Shown here piece after piece: positions 7,100-15,499 of a stretch of 40,531 nt of DNA (position 1 is its first letter; each line of letters begins with the position of its first letter). This DNA is from SFWF01 sp045638145 (GTDB taxonomy: Bacteria; Bacillota; Clostridia; Oscillospirales; Acutalibacteraceae), in contig JAZUAU010000018.1 of NCBI GenBank assembly GCA_045638145.1, positions 1 through 40,531 on the forward strand, in the 5' to 3' direction. The translations under genes were made by a program, and so were the position numbers. The notes beneath the pieces were generated by a model. The model searched no databases. It was given only the letters and a program-made list of their open reading frames with translations, and was not told the origin of the DNA.

Positions 7100-7456
7100 A
7101 TGAACGAACAGAATAATAACGAGGTTTATGAAAGGATCGAGGCGCTGTGTCGCAGTCACAACAGTAACATTACCGAAATGTGCCGTATTTGTGATATCCC
7201 CCGTGCCATTATGACCGACTTTAAGATGGGTAGAAACAAATCACTTTCAGCCGCCACCCTTAAAAAAATTTCAGAGCACTTTTCCTGCAGTGTTGAATAT
7301 CTCTTATCGGGAGAGCTTGTTACACCTGATACCGAAAGCCTTAAAATGGGTCTTTTTGGTGGTGTAGACGGCATTACCGATGAGATGCTGGAAGAGGTGC
7401 TCCGATACGCCGCATTCGTCAGGAGCCGAGAAAATGGAGACAAAGAGACTCTTTAA
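7100..7456 (+). CDS. XRE-family transcriptional regulator
   Basis: A 118-residue protein with a Cro/C1-type HTH at about residues 10-72 (VYERIEALCRSHNSNITEM, then KMGRNKSLSAATLKKISEH, then FSCSVEYLLSG). The C-terminus is short and acidic. ATG lies behind GGAGG (7087-7091). It overlaps the ImmA/IrrE-like gene by 23 bases, the usual arrangement of ImmR-ImmA pairs of ICEs and prophages, where the metallopeptidase cleaves the repressor on induction. Its likely targets are the face-to-face promoters at 6759-6862. Confidence 0.87.
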   Translation: MNEQNNNEVYERIEALCRSHNSNITEMCRICDIPRAIMTDFKMGRNKSLSAATLKKISEHFSCSVEYLLSGELVTPDTESLKMGLFGGVDGITDEMLEEVLRYAAFVRSRENGDKETL

Positions 7457-7847
7457 AATTGCAGAAAACGACAATATCACCGTCGATTTTGCAAATCTTC
7501 ACCACGCAAAAGCCTTTTGTATTAATATGAGGGGCAAGAAATTTATCGCAGTTGACAAGAATATACCGCCCGAATCAAACGAGGAGAGGGTTATTCTTGC
7601 ACACGAGCTGGGGCATTTTGAGACAGATTCCCTATACAGCCCCGATGTATCGCCTATCTACTGCCGCCGTTTTGAACGACAGGCAGACGGCTGGGCAATT
7701 TCACACCTTGTTCCCCTGCCCCGTCTAAAAAATGCAATAAAAAACGGGGTTGAGTCGGTTTCCTCCCTCGCCGAACACTTCTCGGTAACTGAGGAATTTA
7801 TGCAGAAGGTAATAAAGCATTATAGTGAAAAAAACTCCGTCGTTTAA
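7434..7847 (+). CDS. ImmA/IrrE-type metallopeptidase
   Basis: A 137-residue protein starting at ATG 7434, which has AGGAG at 7421-7425; an in-frame ATG 54 bases upstream lacks such a site. The zinc-protease motif HELGH is in VILAHELGHFETDSLY, and the second part of the site is probably in FERQADGWAISHLV. This matches the IrrE N-terminal-like domain found in ImmA anti-repressors. Its overlap with the XRE gene implies coupled translation. A hairpin terminator follows at 7829-7857. Confidence 0.88.
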   Translation: METKRLFKIAENDNITVDFANLHHAKAFCINMRGKKFIAVDKNIPPESNEERVILAHELGHFETDSLYSPDVSPIYCRRFERQADGWAISHLVPLPRLKNAIKNGVESVSSLAEHFSVTEEFMQKVIKHYSEKNSVV

Positions 7848-7857
7848 TGGAGTTTTT
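7829..7857 (+). terminator. Terminator of the XRE-ImmA operon
   Basis: AAAACTCC (7831-7838) pairs with GGAGTTTT (7849-7856); it overlaps the end of the ImmA-like gene. Confidence 0.7.
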
Positions 7858-7913
7858 AGATGATTAATGGCACATATTATCCTTTCCCTTTACCCTTTTG
7901 CACTCAGCCCTAT

Positions 7914-7941
7914 AAAAAAAGACCCTCTCGGGTCTTTTTTA
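7914..7941. terminator. Bidirectional terminator between ImmA and prfC
   Basis: A-rich run, AGACCC, CTCTC-type loop, GGGTCT, six T. It serves the minus-strand prfC and can also act on plus-strand read-through. Confidence 0.85.
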
Positions 7942-9543
7942 ACATTCTTGAATCTGGCTGAATTCTTTTAGGACAAGCGAGGGATTTTTATCAAGTGCCC
8001 AGTTTATTTCATACTCTGCCGTAAAGAGGAGCAGCGGTCTTCCCTTTACGTCCTCAACGAGCTTTGTAGATTGCATTAAGTTAAGGTCCTTGAGTTCTGA
8101 GCCGTCGGTTGTTTCGGCAAAGCGGACGAGAGAGAGCGGTGTGTCAATACGGTTATATTTTACACCGTATTCCGACTCCATTCTCGATTCTAAAACCTCG
8201 AGCTGAAGCTGACCGACAACACCGACGTAAACGCGTTCCATACCAGAGCCCGGTAAAAAGAACATCTGAATTGCACCCTCCTGTGCAATCTGGCGGATGC
8301 CCTTGTCGAACTGCTTACGCTTCAGAGAGTCAATCTGCTCAACTATAGAGAAAATTTCAGGGGCAAAGGTGGGTATGCCCGCATACTCTACCTTCATTCC
8401 CTTTTCGCAGATAGTGTCACCGATTGAGAAGATACCGGGGTCGAAAACGCCGATAATATCCCCTGCGTAGGCGGTATCGATTACGGCTCTGTCCTGTGCC
8501 ATCATCTGCTGAGGACGGGAGAGCTTTATCATCTTTTTGCCCTGAACGTGGAAATATTCATTTGCACGGTCAAACTTACCCGAGCAAATTCGCATAAAAG
8601 CGATTCGGTCACGGTGTGCCTTATTCATATTCGCCTGAATCTTGAAAACAAATGCCGAGAAACGCTCGTCGGTAGGCTCGATAACAGTGTCACCCGATTT
8701 GTGGCTGAGGGGCTCGGTGGTCATTTTGAGGAAGTTTTCGAGGAAGGGCTCTATACCGAAATTGTTAAGAGCAGAGCCGAAAAATACGGGAGAAAGCTCA
8801 CCGCAGCGTACCTTTTCAAGGTCAAATTCATAGCCTGCACCCTCAACAAGCTCCAATTCATCGCATAAATCACGTCGGGAATATTCACCTATAAGGCTGT
8901 CGAGCTTTTCTGTATCATCGAGGGCACATTCAATAGCTTCAATACGGCTGCCGCCTGCGTGAGAATCCTCGAAGGTTAAAATTCTCTGCTTTGTGCGGTC
9001 GAAAACACCCTTGAAATTAACTCCGCAGCCGATAGGCCAGTTCATAGGATAGGTGCCGATGCCGAACTCCTTTTCAAGCTCATCGAGTAGCTCAAAGGAG
9101 TCACGCGCTTCGCGGTCCATCTTATTTATAAAGGTAAAAATCGGGATATGGCGCATTGCGCAGACCTTGAAAAGCTTTCTCGTCTGCGGCTCAATACCCT
9201 TTGCCGCGTCAATTACCATTACAACGCTGTCGGCGGCAGTAAGGGTACGGTAGGTATCCTCCGAGAAGTCCTGATGTCCCGGTGTATCGAGAATGTTTAT
9301 GCAATATCCGTCATAATCGAACTGCATTACCGAAGAGGTTATAGAAATACCTCTCTTCTTCTCAATATCCATCCAGTCGGAAACTGCATGCTTGTCATTT
9401 TGCTTGCCCTTTACACTACCTGCAGACTGAATGGCTCTGCCGTAAAGGAGCAGCTTTTCGGTAAGGGTGGTTTTACCGGCGTCTGGGTGCGAGATTATCG
9501 CAAAGGTTCGACGGCGGGAGATTTCGTTTTGTATTGTTGACAT
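7939..9543 (-). CDS. prfC: Peptide chain release factor 3
   Basis: A 534-residue translational GTPase that recycles RF1/RF2 from the ribosome after peptide release. The start chosen is the ATG at 9543 (MSTIQNEISRRRTFAIISH), behind GGAGGTAAT; the 54 extra upstream codons come from repeat DNA. G1 is SHPDAGKTTLTEK, G3 is DTPGHQDFSE and G4 is NKMD; then RF3-type domain II and a C-terminal domain with PGSGMERVYVGVVGQLQLEVLE. Length and order fit RF3 rather than EF-G or TetM. It appears monocistronic, bracketed by repeats and terminators. Confidence 0.96.
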   Translation of the reverse strand: MSTIQNEISRRRTFAIISHPDAGKTTLTEKLLLYGRAIQSAGSVKGKQNDKHAVSDWMDIEKKRGISITSSVMQFDYDGYCINILDTPGHQDFSEDTYRTLTAADSVVMVIDAAKGIEPQTRKLFKVCAMRHIPIFTFINKMDREARDSFELLDELEKEFGIGTYPMNWPIGCGVNFKGVFDRTKQRILTFEDSHAGGSRIEAIECALDDTEKLDSLIGEYSRRDLCDELELVEGAGYEFDLEKVRCGELSPVFFGSALNNFGIEPFLENFLKMTTEPLSHKSGDTVIEPTDERFSAFVFKIQANMNKAHRDRIAFMRICSGKFDRANEYFHVQGKKMIKLSRPQQMMAQDRAVIDTAYAGDIIGVFDPGIFSIGDTICEKGMKVEYAGIPTFAPEIFSIVEQIDSLKRKQFDKGIRQIAQEGAIQMFFLPGSGMERVYVGVVGQLQLEVLESRMESEYGVKYNRIDTPLSLVRFAETTDGSELKDLNLMQSTKLVEDVKGRPLLLFTAEYEINWALDKNPSLVLKEFSQIQEC

Positions 9544-9559
9544 TAAATAATTACCTCCG

Positions 9560-9722
9560 GTAATTTTAAATGCAGAATTCAGAATGCAGAATTCAGAATT
9601 TCGGTGTGGCTTCGCCACGAATATAACTACTTTATGAGATAAATACAGTTGTTTTCGTATCGTAATTATTTTGTCCGAAGGACACTTTAATTCTGCATTC
9701 AGCATTATGCATTCTGAACTCT
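9560..9722. repeat. MITE-like palindromic repeat (AGAATGCAGAATT type)
   Basis: Left arm AATGCAGAATTCAGAATGC units (9571-9599), right arm AATTCTGCATTCAGCATT units (9690-9716). Inner palindromes include GTGGC TTCG GCCAC and GTCC GAAG GGAC. Confidence 0.75.
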
Positions 9723-9750
9723 AAAAAAAGAGCCCGAAGGCTCTTTTTTT
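9723..9750 (-). terminator. pnp terminator
   Basis: AAAAAGAGCC, CGAA loop, GGCTCTTTTT; it begins at the pnp stop codon. The A/T flanks make it functional in both directions. Confidence 0.85.
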
Positions 9751-11920
9751 ATTTTCTAAATCCCTGACGCTTTCTGGGCTTTCTGTCCTGCTTATCTTCT
9801 GCGCCGTCGTCTTCTACAACTGCGCCTTCGATTTCAACAAGTGCGTCTCTACGGGAGAGATTGATTCTGCCCTGGTCGTCGATTTCGGTAACCTTAACGA
9901 TAACCTCGTCGCCAACATTTACAACGTCCTCAACCTTTTCGGTGCGCTTAACATCAAGCTTAGAAATGTGGACAAGCCCCTCTTTGCCGGGTGCAATCTC
10001 AACAAATGCGCCAAAGGTCATAAGGCGGGTAACGCGACCGCGATAGATAGCGCCGACCTCGGGGTCGTTAGCGATTGTTTCAACAATCATAAGAGCACGG
10101 CGTGCATTGTCGGCATTAACGGCGGTAATGAATACCTTTCCGTCGTCGTCAATGTCAATCTTACATTCGCAGTCTGCCTGAATCTTCTGGATAACCTTTC
10201 CGCCCGAACCGATAACCTCGCGAATCTTCTCGGGGTCAATCTTGGTCTGAATCATCTTGGGAGCAAACTCGGAAACCTCTGCACGGGGCTCAGCGATAGC
10301 CTTGAGCATAACCTCGTCAAGGATGTAATTACGAGCCTTATGGGTCTTGGCAAGTGCTTCCTTAATGATTTCGGGAGTAAGTCCATGAACCTTTAAGTCC
10401 ATCTGGATAGCGGTGATACCTTCCTTGGTACCTGCTACCTTAAAGTCCATATCGCCGTGGAAATCTTCAAGTCCCTGAATGTCTACCATAGTCATCCAAC
10501 GCTCGCCCTCGGTTATAAGACCGCAGGAAATACCTGCAACGGGAGCCTTAATCGGAACACCTGCATCCATAAGAGCAAGGGTAGAACCGCAGATAGAGCC
10601 CTGAGAGGTAGAGCCGTTAGAGGAGAGAATCTCTGAAACGAGGCGGATGGTATAGGGGAACTCCTCAACCGACGGAATTACGGGGAGAAGTGCACGCTCA
10701 GCAAGTGCACCGTGGCCGATTTCACGGCGTCCGGGACCACGAGAGGGCTTAGTCTCGCCTACCGAGTAGGAGGGCATATTGTAGTGGTGGATATATCTCT
10801 TTTCGGTTTCGTTGTCAATACCGTCAAGAAGCTGGCTGTCACGGATTGAGCCGAGGGTTGCAATAGTGAGAACCTGAGTCTGACCACGAGCGAAGAGGCC
10901 CGAACCGTGAACTCTGGGGAGAATGCCAACCTCGGAATAGAGAGGACGGATATCGTTGATTCCGCGTCCGTCAACACGCTTGCCCTCATCAAGGAGCCAG
11001 CGGCGAACTACAAACTTCTGTAATTTATAGAGGCAATCATCGATTGCAATTTCCTGCTCAGGATAGATGTCATCGAACTTCTCGTGAACCTTATCGTAAA
11101 CGGGAAGCATTCTTTCGTCTCTTACGTTCTTATCGTCAGTGTCAAGAGCAAACTTAACGTCGTCAATAGCGAACTCCTTGATAGCCTCGAACATTTCTTC
11201 ATCGGGGTTAGCAGACTCGAATGTGAACTTTTCCTTACCTATCTCTGCTACGATAGAATTGATGAAGGAAACGATTTTCTGGTTCTCCTCGTGACCCTTC
11301 ATAATAGCGTCGAACATAGTGTCATCAGGGATCTCCTTAGCGCCTGCCTCGATCATAGCAACGAGGTCTGCGGTAGAAGCAACGGTGAGCTGAAGCTCGT
11401 TTCTCTCCTGCTGCGCTGCTGTGGGGTTGAGAACGATTTCGCCGTCAACATAGCCGACAGAGATACCCGAAATGGGGCCCTCCCACGGAATATCCGAGAT
11501 GGAAAGAGCGATAGAAGCACCGATCATAGCGGTGATTTCGGGAGAGCAATCGGGGTCAACCGACATAACGGTACAAACGAGAGAAACATCGTTTCTCATA
11601 TCCTTGGGGAAGAGAGGACGAACAGGTCTGTCGATTACACGGGAAGCAAGGATAGCCTTGTCGGTGGGCTTGCCTTCACGTCTTGTGAAAGAACCGGGGA
11701 TTCTGCCTACAGAGTAAAGCTTTTCCTCAAAATCTACAGAAAGGGGAAGAAAATCGATTCCGTCACGGGGCTTTGCAGAAGCGGTAGCCGCACAGAAAAC
11801 CGAAGTTTCGCCGTAGCGGATAAGGCAGGAGCCGTTAGCGAGAAGACCCATTTTACCGGTCTCAACCTTAAGGGGTCTGCCTGCAAATTCGGTTTCAAAA
11901 ACTCTGAAATTTTCGTACAT
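9749..11920 (-). CDS. pnp: Polyribonucleotide nucleotidyltransferase (PNPase)
   Basis: A 723-residue trimeric 3'-5' exoribonuclease of RNA turnover. The start is ATG 11920 (MYENFRVFETEFAGR) behind GGAGG; a TTG five codons upstream lies within that site. Domains in order are RNase PH 1, the all-alpha linker, RNase PH 2 (with MPSYSVGETKPSRGPGRRE and GSTLALMDAGVP), KH (KIREVIGSGGKVIQKI, about 555-610) and S1 (GAIYRGRVTRLMTFGAFVEI, about 622-690), then a basic tail. rpsO lies directly upstream on the same strand, the widely conserved rpsO-pnp order. A terminator abuts the stop codon. Confidence 0.97.
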   Translation of the reverse strand: MYENFRVFETEFAGRPLKVETGKMGLLANGSCLIRYGETSVFCAATASAKPRDGIDFLPLSVDFEEKLYSVGRIPGSFTRREGKPTDKAILASRVIDRPVRPLFPKDMRNDVSLVCTVMSVDPDCSPEITAMIGASIALSISDIPWEGPISGISVGYVDGEIVLNPTAAQQERNELQLTVASTADLVAMIEAGAKEIPDDTMFDAIMKGHEENQKIVSFINSIVAEIGKEKFTFESANPDEEMFEAIKEFAIDDVKFALDTDDKNVRDERMLPVYDKVHEKFDDIYPEQEIAIDDCLYKLQKFVVRRWLLDEGKRVDGRGINDIRPLYSEVGILPRVHGSGLFARGQTQVLTIATLGSIRDSQLLDGIDNETEKRYIHHYNMPSYSVGETKPSRGPGRREIGHGALAERALLPVIPSVEEFPYTIRLVSEILSSNGSTSQGSICGSTLALMDAGVPIKAPVAGISCGLITEGERWMTMVDIQGLEDFHGDMDFKVAGTKEGITAIQMDLKVHGLTPEIIKEALAKTHKARNYILDEVMLKAIAEPRAEVSEFAPKMIQTKIDPEKIREVIGSGGKVIQKIQADCECKIDIDDDGKVFITAVNADNARRALMIVETIANDPEVGAIYRGRVTRLMTFGAFVEIAPGKEGLVHISKLDVKRTEKVEDVVNVGDEVIVKVTEIDDQGRINLSRRDALVEIEGAVVEDDGAEDKQDRKPRKRQGFRK

Positions 11921-12042
11921 AATTTTTACCTCCAATATTTTTTTACAGAGGATAGTTAAGCAATAAATCCAACCTCAAAAATCCTTTGAAGCTCGATTTA
12001 CCGCTTTACTTTTCCTCTGATTTTTGACTTTTTAAAAACACA

Positions 12043-12072
12043 GACAGACCGTATATAAATACACGGTCTGTC
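12043..12072 (-). terminator. Hairpin between rpsO and pnp
   Basis: GACAGACCGT (12043-12052) pairs with ACGGTCTGTC (12063-12072), ten perfect pairs. On the minus strand a T-rich stretch follows after four bases, so it may terminate partially or act as an RNase processing site, as in other rpsO-pnp operons. Confidence 0.65.
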
Positions 12073-12084
12073 ATATTTCCATAA

Positions 12085-12348
12085 TTACTTACGGATGCCG
12101 AGACGCTTGATGATAGCACGGTAACGCTCGATATCTACCTTGGTAAGATATGCGAGAAGGTTACGTCTGTGACCAACCATCTTAAGAAGTCCGCGTCTTG
12201 AGTGATGGTCCTTCTTGTGAACCTTAAGGTGCTCGGTAAGCTCGTTGATACGGGTTGTCAAAAGAGCAATCTGTACCTCGGGAGAACCGGTATCACCCTC
12301 ATGAAGAGCGTATTCAGCGATAATAGCTGTCTTCTGTTCGTTTGTCAT
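12085..12348 (-). CDS. rpsO: 30S ribosomal protein S15
   Basis: An 87-residue protein starting at ATG 12348 (MTNEQKTAIIAEYALHEGDT) behind GAGGTG. Conserved S15 segments are GDTGSPEVQIALLTTRINELTEHL, KDHHSRRGLLKMVGHRRNLLAYL and the basic end. It binds 16S rRNA at the central-domain three-way junction early in 30S assembly. The promoter and structured leader are upstream (12374-12479); pnp follows downstream. Confidence 0.97.
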   Translation of the reverse strand: MTNEQKTAIIAEYALHEGDTGSPEVQIALLTTRINELTEHLKVHKKDHHSRRGLLKMVGHRRNLLAYLTKVDIERYRAIIKRLGIRK

Positions 12349-12373
12349 TATTTTCACCTCGTTTAAAATTATT

Positions 12374-12440
12374 CCGTTAACCACGCAATGGGTCGTTAGG
12401 TGGTCTCCATTGGAGCGGTCACCCAAAGCCTAGTAAACGG
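12374..12440 (-). promoter_or_regulatory. Candidate S15 autoregulatory leader of rpsO
   Basis: CCGTT (12374-12378) can pair with AACGG (12436-12440) to close a branched structure. Inside it, GGTG/CACC (12399-12402/12420-12423) and CTCC/GGAG (12405-12408/12412-12415) form a second stem. S15 represses its own mRNA in several bacteria through diverse leader folds; this one is assigned by position and structure only. Confidence 0.55.
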
Positions 12441-12450
12441 TCGCCAAAAC

Positions 12451-12479
12451 AGTATAGCATAAAGTTTCTGAAAAGTAAA
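12451..12479 (-). promoter_or_regulatory. rpsO promoter
   Basis: On the minus strand, TTTACT (12479-12474), 17-base spacer, TATACT (12456-12451). The start is expected near 12444, just ahead of the structured leader. Confidence 0.65.
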
Positions 12480-12484
12480 GAACT

Positions 12485-12630
12485 TTTTTAGAATGCAGAA
12501 TTCAGAATTCAGAATGCAGAATTATGGTGTGGCTTCGCCACATCATATATAAGTCGGCTCTGCCGACACCTTTCCCTTTGCCCTCGGCCCTCTTTCACGA
12601 GATTCCTCGGCTTCGCTCGGAATGACATTT
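12485..12630. repeat. Intergenic repeat block (AGAATGCAGAATT units plus GATTCCTCGG/CTCGGAATGAC type)
   Basis: It starts with AGAATGCAGAATTCAG units, continues with GTGGC TTCG GCCAC and GTCGGC/GCCGAC hairpins, and ends with a GATTCCTCGG...CTCGGAATGAC motif, a sequence I have seen repeated in many clostridial genomes. The remaining ~130 bases up to 12760 are AT-rich with no gene seen. Confidence 0.65.
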
Positions 12631-12761
12631 GAATCCAAAATTTATATATGATAATATCCATTATAATGATAGATCTTAATGAAAATATTGTAAATACTAA
12701 ATATCTACTATATATACAAAAATACTCTGACATATTTTTTTACATTTATGAAAAATTTTCG

Positions 12762-12790
12762 TTTACATTTACATATTTTTTTGGTATACT
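12762..12790 (+). promoter_or_regulatory. Promoter of the F420-ligase-like gene
   Basis: TTTACA (12762-12767), 17-base spacer, TATACT (12785-12790). Confidence 0.7.
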
Positions 12791-12839
12791 ACTAACGTGA
12801 ATTTTTAATGGCAAAAAATTGCCACAAGGAGTGTTAAAA

Positions 12840-14033
12840 ATGAGCCGTTTATATGGCACAGTTTCCCGCGGTGTTCGTGCACCAATGATTCGTGAGGGCG
12901 ACAACCTCGCAGAAATAGTAACAAAATGTATTCTTGATGCAGCAGAAAGTGAAAATGTAGAGATTCGTGACCGTGATATCGTTGCTATGACCGAGTCTAT
13001 TGTTGCCCGTGCACAGGGTAACTACGCCTCCGTTCAGGATATTGCAGAGGATGTAAAGGCAAAGTTTGGCGGTGAGACTGTCGGCGTTATCTTCCCCATT
13101 CTCTCCCGCAACCGTTTTTCAATCTGCCTTCGCGGTATCGCTATGGGCTGCAAAAAGGTTGTGCTCATGCTTTCCTACCCTTCGGACGAGGTTGGAAACC
13201 ACCTTATTACTATCGACGCTATGGACGAAAAGGGTGTTGACCCCTATAAGGACGTACTTACTTTAGAAAAATACCGTGAGCTTTTCGGTTATGAAAAGCA
13301 CAGATTTACCGGTGTTGACTATGTTGAGTATTACGAGAGCTTAATCAAAGAGGCAGGAGCTGAATGCGAGATTATCTTCGCAAACGACCCCCGTGCCGTT
13401 CTCCCCTTTACCAAAAACGTTCTTTACTGTGATATTCATACCCGTTTCAGAACTCGCAGACTCCTCGAAAAAGCCGGCGCAGAAAAGGTTTTCGGCTTTG
13501 ACCAGATTCTCTCTTCTTCTGTAAACGGCAGCGGCTATAACGAGAAATACGGTCTTCTTGGCTCTAACAAGGCTACCGAAGAAACCGTTAAGCTCTTCCC
13601 CCGTGACTGCCAACCTTTAGTCCTGGACATCCAGAAGCGACTCTTTGACGCTACCGGCAAGACCCTTGAGGTTATGGTATACGGCGACGGCGCTTTCAAG
13701 GACCCCGTTGGAAAGATTTGGGAGCTTGCAGACCCCGTTGTTTCCCCTGCTTACACAAAGGGACTTGAGGGCACTCCGAATGAGCTTAAGCTCAAATACC
13801 TTGCAGATAACGATTTTGCAGATCTTTCGGGCGATGAACTTAAAGAGGCAATCAAGGAGCGCATCGTGGCAAAAGACTCCGACCTCGTTGGAAAGATGGC
13901 TTCCGAGGGTACAACTCCCCGTCAGCTTACCGACCTTATCGGTTCGCTCTGCGACCTTACCTCCGGCTCGGGCGATAAGGGTACTCCGATTGTATTTATT
14001 CAAGGCTACTTCGACAATTACACTAATGACTAA
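12840..14033 (+). CDS. Coenzyme F420-0:L-glutamate ligase-like protein (CofE/F420_ligase family)
   Basis: A 397-residue protein starting at ATG 12840 behind AAGGAG; an upstream TTG has no comparable site. The N-terminal half matches the F420_ligase domain: TVSRGVRAPMIREGDNLAEI, RDRDIVAMTESIVARAQGNY, and in the second half LEVMVYGDGAFKDPVGKIWELADPVVSPA. CofE adds gamma-glutamates to F420-0. No other F420 biosynthesis or F420-dependent gene is seen here, and most Clostridia do not make F420, so this longer Firmicutes form probably ligates an amino acid to another acceptor. That function is unknown. It is monocistronic, with its own promoter and terminator. Confidence 0.82.
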   Translation: MSRLYGTVSRGVRAPMIREGDNLAEIVTKCILDAAESENVEIRDRDIVAMTESIVARAQGNYASVQDIAEDVKAKFGGETVGVIFPILSRNRFSICLRGIAMGCKKVVLMLSYPSDEVGNHLITIDAMDEKGVDPYKDVLTLEKYRELFGYEKHRFTGVDYVEYYESLIKEAGAECEIIFANDPRAVLPFTKNVLYCDIHTRFRTRRLLEKAGAEKVFGFDQILSSSVNGSGYNEKYGLLGSNKATEETVKLFPRDCQPLVLDIQKRLFDATGKTLEVMVYGDGAFKDPVGKIWELADPVVSPAYTKGLEGTPNELKLKYLADNDFADLSGDELKEAIKERIVAKDSDLVGKMASEGTTPRQLTDLIGSLCDLTSGSGDKGTPIVFIQGYFDNYTND

Positions 14034-14076
14034 CTAACGCTCCGAAAACCCACGCACAACAAAAGAAAAATAATAA

Positions 14077-14110
14077 AAATGGTGTTCGATATGTTTCGAA
14101 CACCATTTTA
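14077..14110. terminator. Bidirectional terminator
   Basis: AAATGGTGTTCGA (14077-14089) pairs with TCGAACACCATTT (14096-14108) with A- and T-rich flanks. It serves the plus-strand gene ending at 14033 and the minus-strand gene ending at 14134. Confidence 0.88.
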
Positions 14111-14133
14111 TATTTGTAGAGAAGTCTACTGCC

Positions 14134-14679
14134 TTATGGGAGCGATTTTTCTATATAGTCCACAACTTCTGTAACTGAATCTGAGACGAATAGCATATCG
14201 GAAATGTCACATTCGTCCATAAATTTCTGCTCTGCGGTGCGATGAAGCAGGGCGAGCAGAGGGTTGAAATATCCGTTTGTGTTGAGGATTGCAATCGGTT
14301 TATTTGTCTGTCCCAGCCTTTTAAGAGTATAAATCTCAAAAAACTCATCATAGGTGCCGGTACCGCCGGGAGAGATGATAAATCCGTCCGAGAGAGAGTC
14401 GAGCATTGCCTTGCGGGAGCGCATATCTGCCGTAAAATAGGTTTTGGAGCAGTCTTCGAAAAGAACGCCGTCGGGTCTGAAAAATTCGGGACTGATGCCG
14501 ATACTGTGTCCATTTTCTTCACTTATTCCGCGAACAACCGCACCCATAAGACCGGAGTTTCCTCCGCCGAAAATGAGTGTGTGACCGCGAGAGCCGAGCT
14601 CACGACCGAGCTTTAAGCCATCTTCAATATATTTATCATCAATAAGCGCACTTGCCGCACCGTAAACACATATATTCAT
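14134..14679 (-). CDS. LOG-family protein (TIGR00730, cytokinin riboside 5'-monophosphate phosphoribohydrolase-like)
   Basis: A 181-residue Rossmann-fold protein. MNICVYGAASALID opens it, LIFGGGNSGLMGAVVRG is the nucleotide-binding loop, and FIISPGGTGTYDEFFE at about residues 100-115 is the PGGxGTxxE signature of LOG enzymes, which remove ribose-5-phosphate from nucleoside 5'-monophosphates. DMRSRKAML supplies the conserved Arg. The bacterial role is probably nucleotide salvage or damage clean-up. A consensus-like promoter is just upstream; no operon partner is seen. Confidence 0.9.
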   Translation of the reverse strand: MNICVYGAASALIDDKYIEDGLKLGRELGSRGHTLIFGGGNSGLMGAVVRGISEENGHSIGISPEFFRPDGVLFEDCSKTYFTADMRSRKAMLDSLSDGFIISPGGTGTYDEFFEIYTLKRLGQTNKPIAILNTNGYFNPLLALLHRTAEQKFMDECDISDMLFVSDSVTEVVDYIEKSLP

Positions 14680-14712
14680 TTTATCAACTCCCCTTTTCTG
14701 TTCTTTATTATT

Positions 14713-14741
14713 ATTTTATAATTTATGCAAAAAAATGTCAA
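14713..14741 (-). promoter_or_regulatory. Promoter of the LOG-family gene
   Basis: On the minus strand, TTGACA (14741-14736), 17-base spacer, TAAAAT (14718-14713). Confidence 0.75.
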
Positions 14742-14836
14742 TATATTTAGGGATTAGGGAAAATGGAAAGGTTAATCTGCATTACGAATTCTGCATTAAT
14801 AAATTTTGTCCACACATAATATTACAAGGTGATATT

Positions 14837-15499
14837 TTGAAATCGATAAATATATTTCTAAACTCAGAAAAAGGCAGAGCACGGTTTATCCTTTGGTTTG
14901 GGTTTGTATTTAATCTTTTATACTCGCTTTGGGGATTTTTCACGGGCATCTTCTATCGATCGACTTGGATGCTCGGCGTTGCGATTTACTATATTTTGCT
15001 CTGTCTTTTAAAGTTTTTTCTGATAAAAGCAGACCTTCGTTTCAAGGAAAGCGACAAAGGGTATAAAGCCAAGCTGCGCGCCCTGAAAAGCTATGAGCGG
15101 TGCGGATATCTGCTGGGATGTCTCAGCGTTACGATGGTTGGAATCGTAATTTTCGTAATTTCAAGGGACGAAAGTGCTAAGTATTCAGGGCTTGTTTTTT
15201 GGGTTATGGGAGGATATACCGCCGCAAGACTCGGGGTATCTGTTTATAATCTACGACGCCTGAGCGCCATAGATGACCCGCTTCTCTCGGCATCAAAAAG
15301 TCTTGGTATTTCGGTAACTCTTATGTCGGTTTTTTCACTAACAACCGCCCTTCTCGCCCGATTCTGCGAGGATGCCACCATCCGACGCAGTATAATTGCG
15401 TCGGTGGGTTTTTCGGTATCGGTCGCGGTGATTATGGTAGCGCTCTATATGATTTCACGTTCAAGAAAAAAGCTGCACGATATAGGCAATAGGCACTAG
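14837..15499 (+). CDS. Polytopic membrane protein of unknown function
   Basis: I chose the TTG at 14837, preceded by AAGGTGAT, giving 220 residues. A longer frame from 14735 would add 34 codons that partly come from an intergenic repeat. Five to six membrane helices are visible: FILWFGFVFNLLYSLWGFF, STWMLGVAIYYILLCLLKFF, YLLGCLSVTMVGIVIFVI, YSGLVFWVMGGYTAARLGV, VTLMSVFSLTTALLARF and a last one ending in MVALYMISRSRKK. The linker after the second helix is basic and charged. I recognise no family or catalytic motif, and no neighbour suggests a role. Confidence 0.7.
   Translation: MKSINIFLNSEKGRARFILWFGFVFNLLYSLWGFFTGIFYRSTWMLGVAIYYILLCLLKFFLIKADLRFKESDKGYKAKLRALKSYERCGYLLGCLSVTMVGIVIFVISRDESAKYSGLVFWVMGGYTAARLGVSVYNLRRLSAIDDPLLSASKSLGISVTLMSVFSLTTALLARFCEDATIRRSIIASVGFSVSVAVIMVALYMISRSRKKLHDIGNRH

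Noticed and set aside
8109..9540. Plus-strand ORFs opposite prfC
   Set aside because: Frame shadows of a clearly coding gene.
10000..11959. Long plus-strand open frames opposite pnp
   Set aside because: Shadows of the pnp coding frame with no binding sites or known families.
14735..14836. N-terminal extension of the membrane protein from the ATG at 14735
   Set aside because: The first 34 codons derive partly from intergenic repeat DNA, and a better binding site precedes the TTG at 14837.
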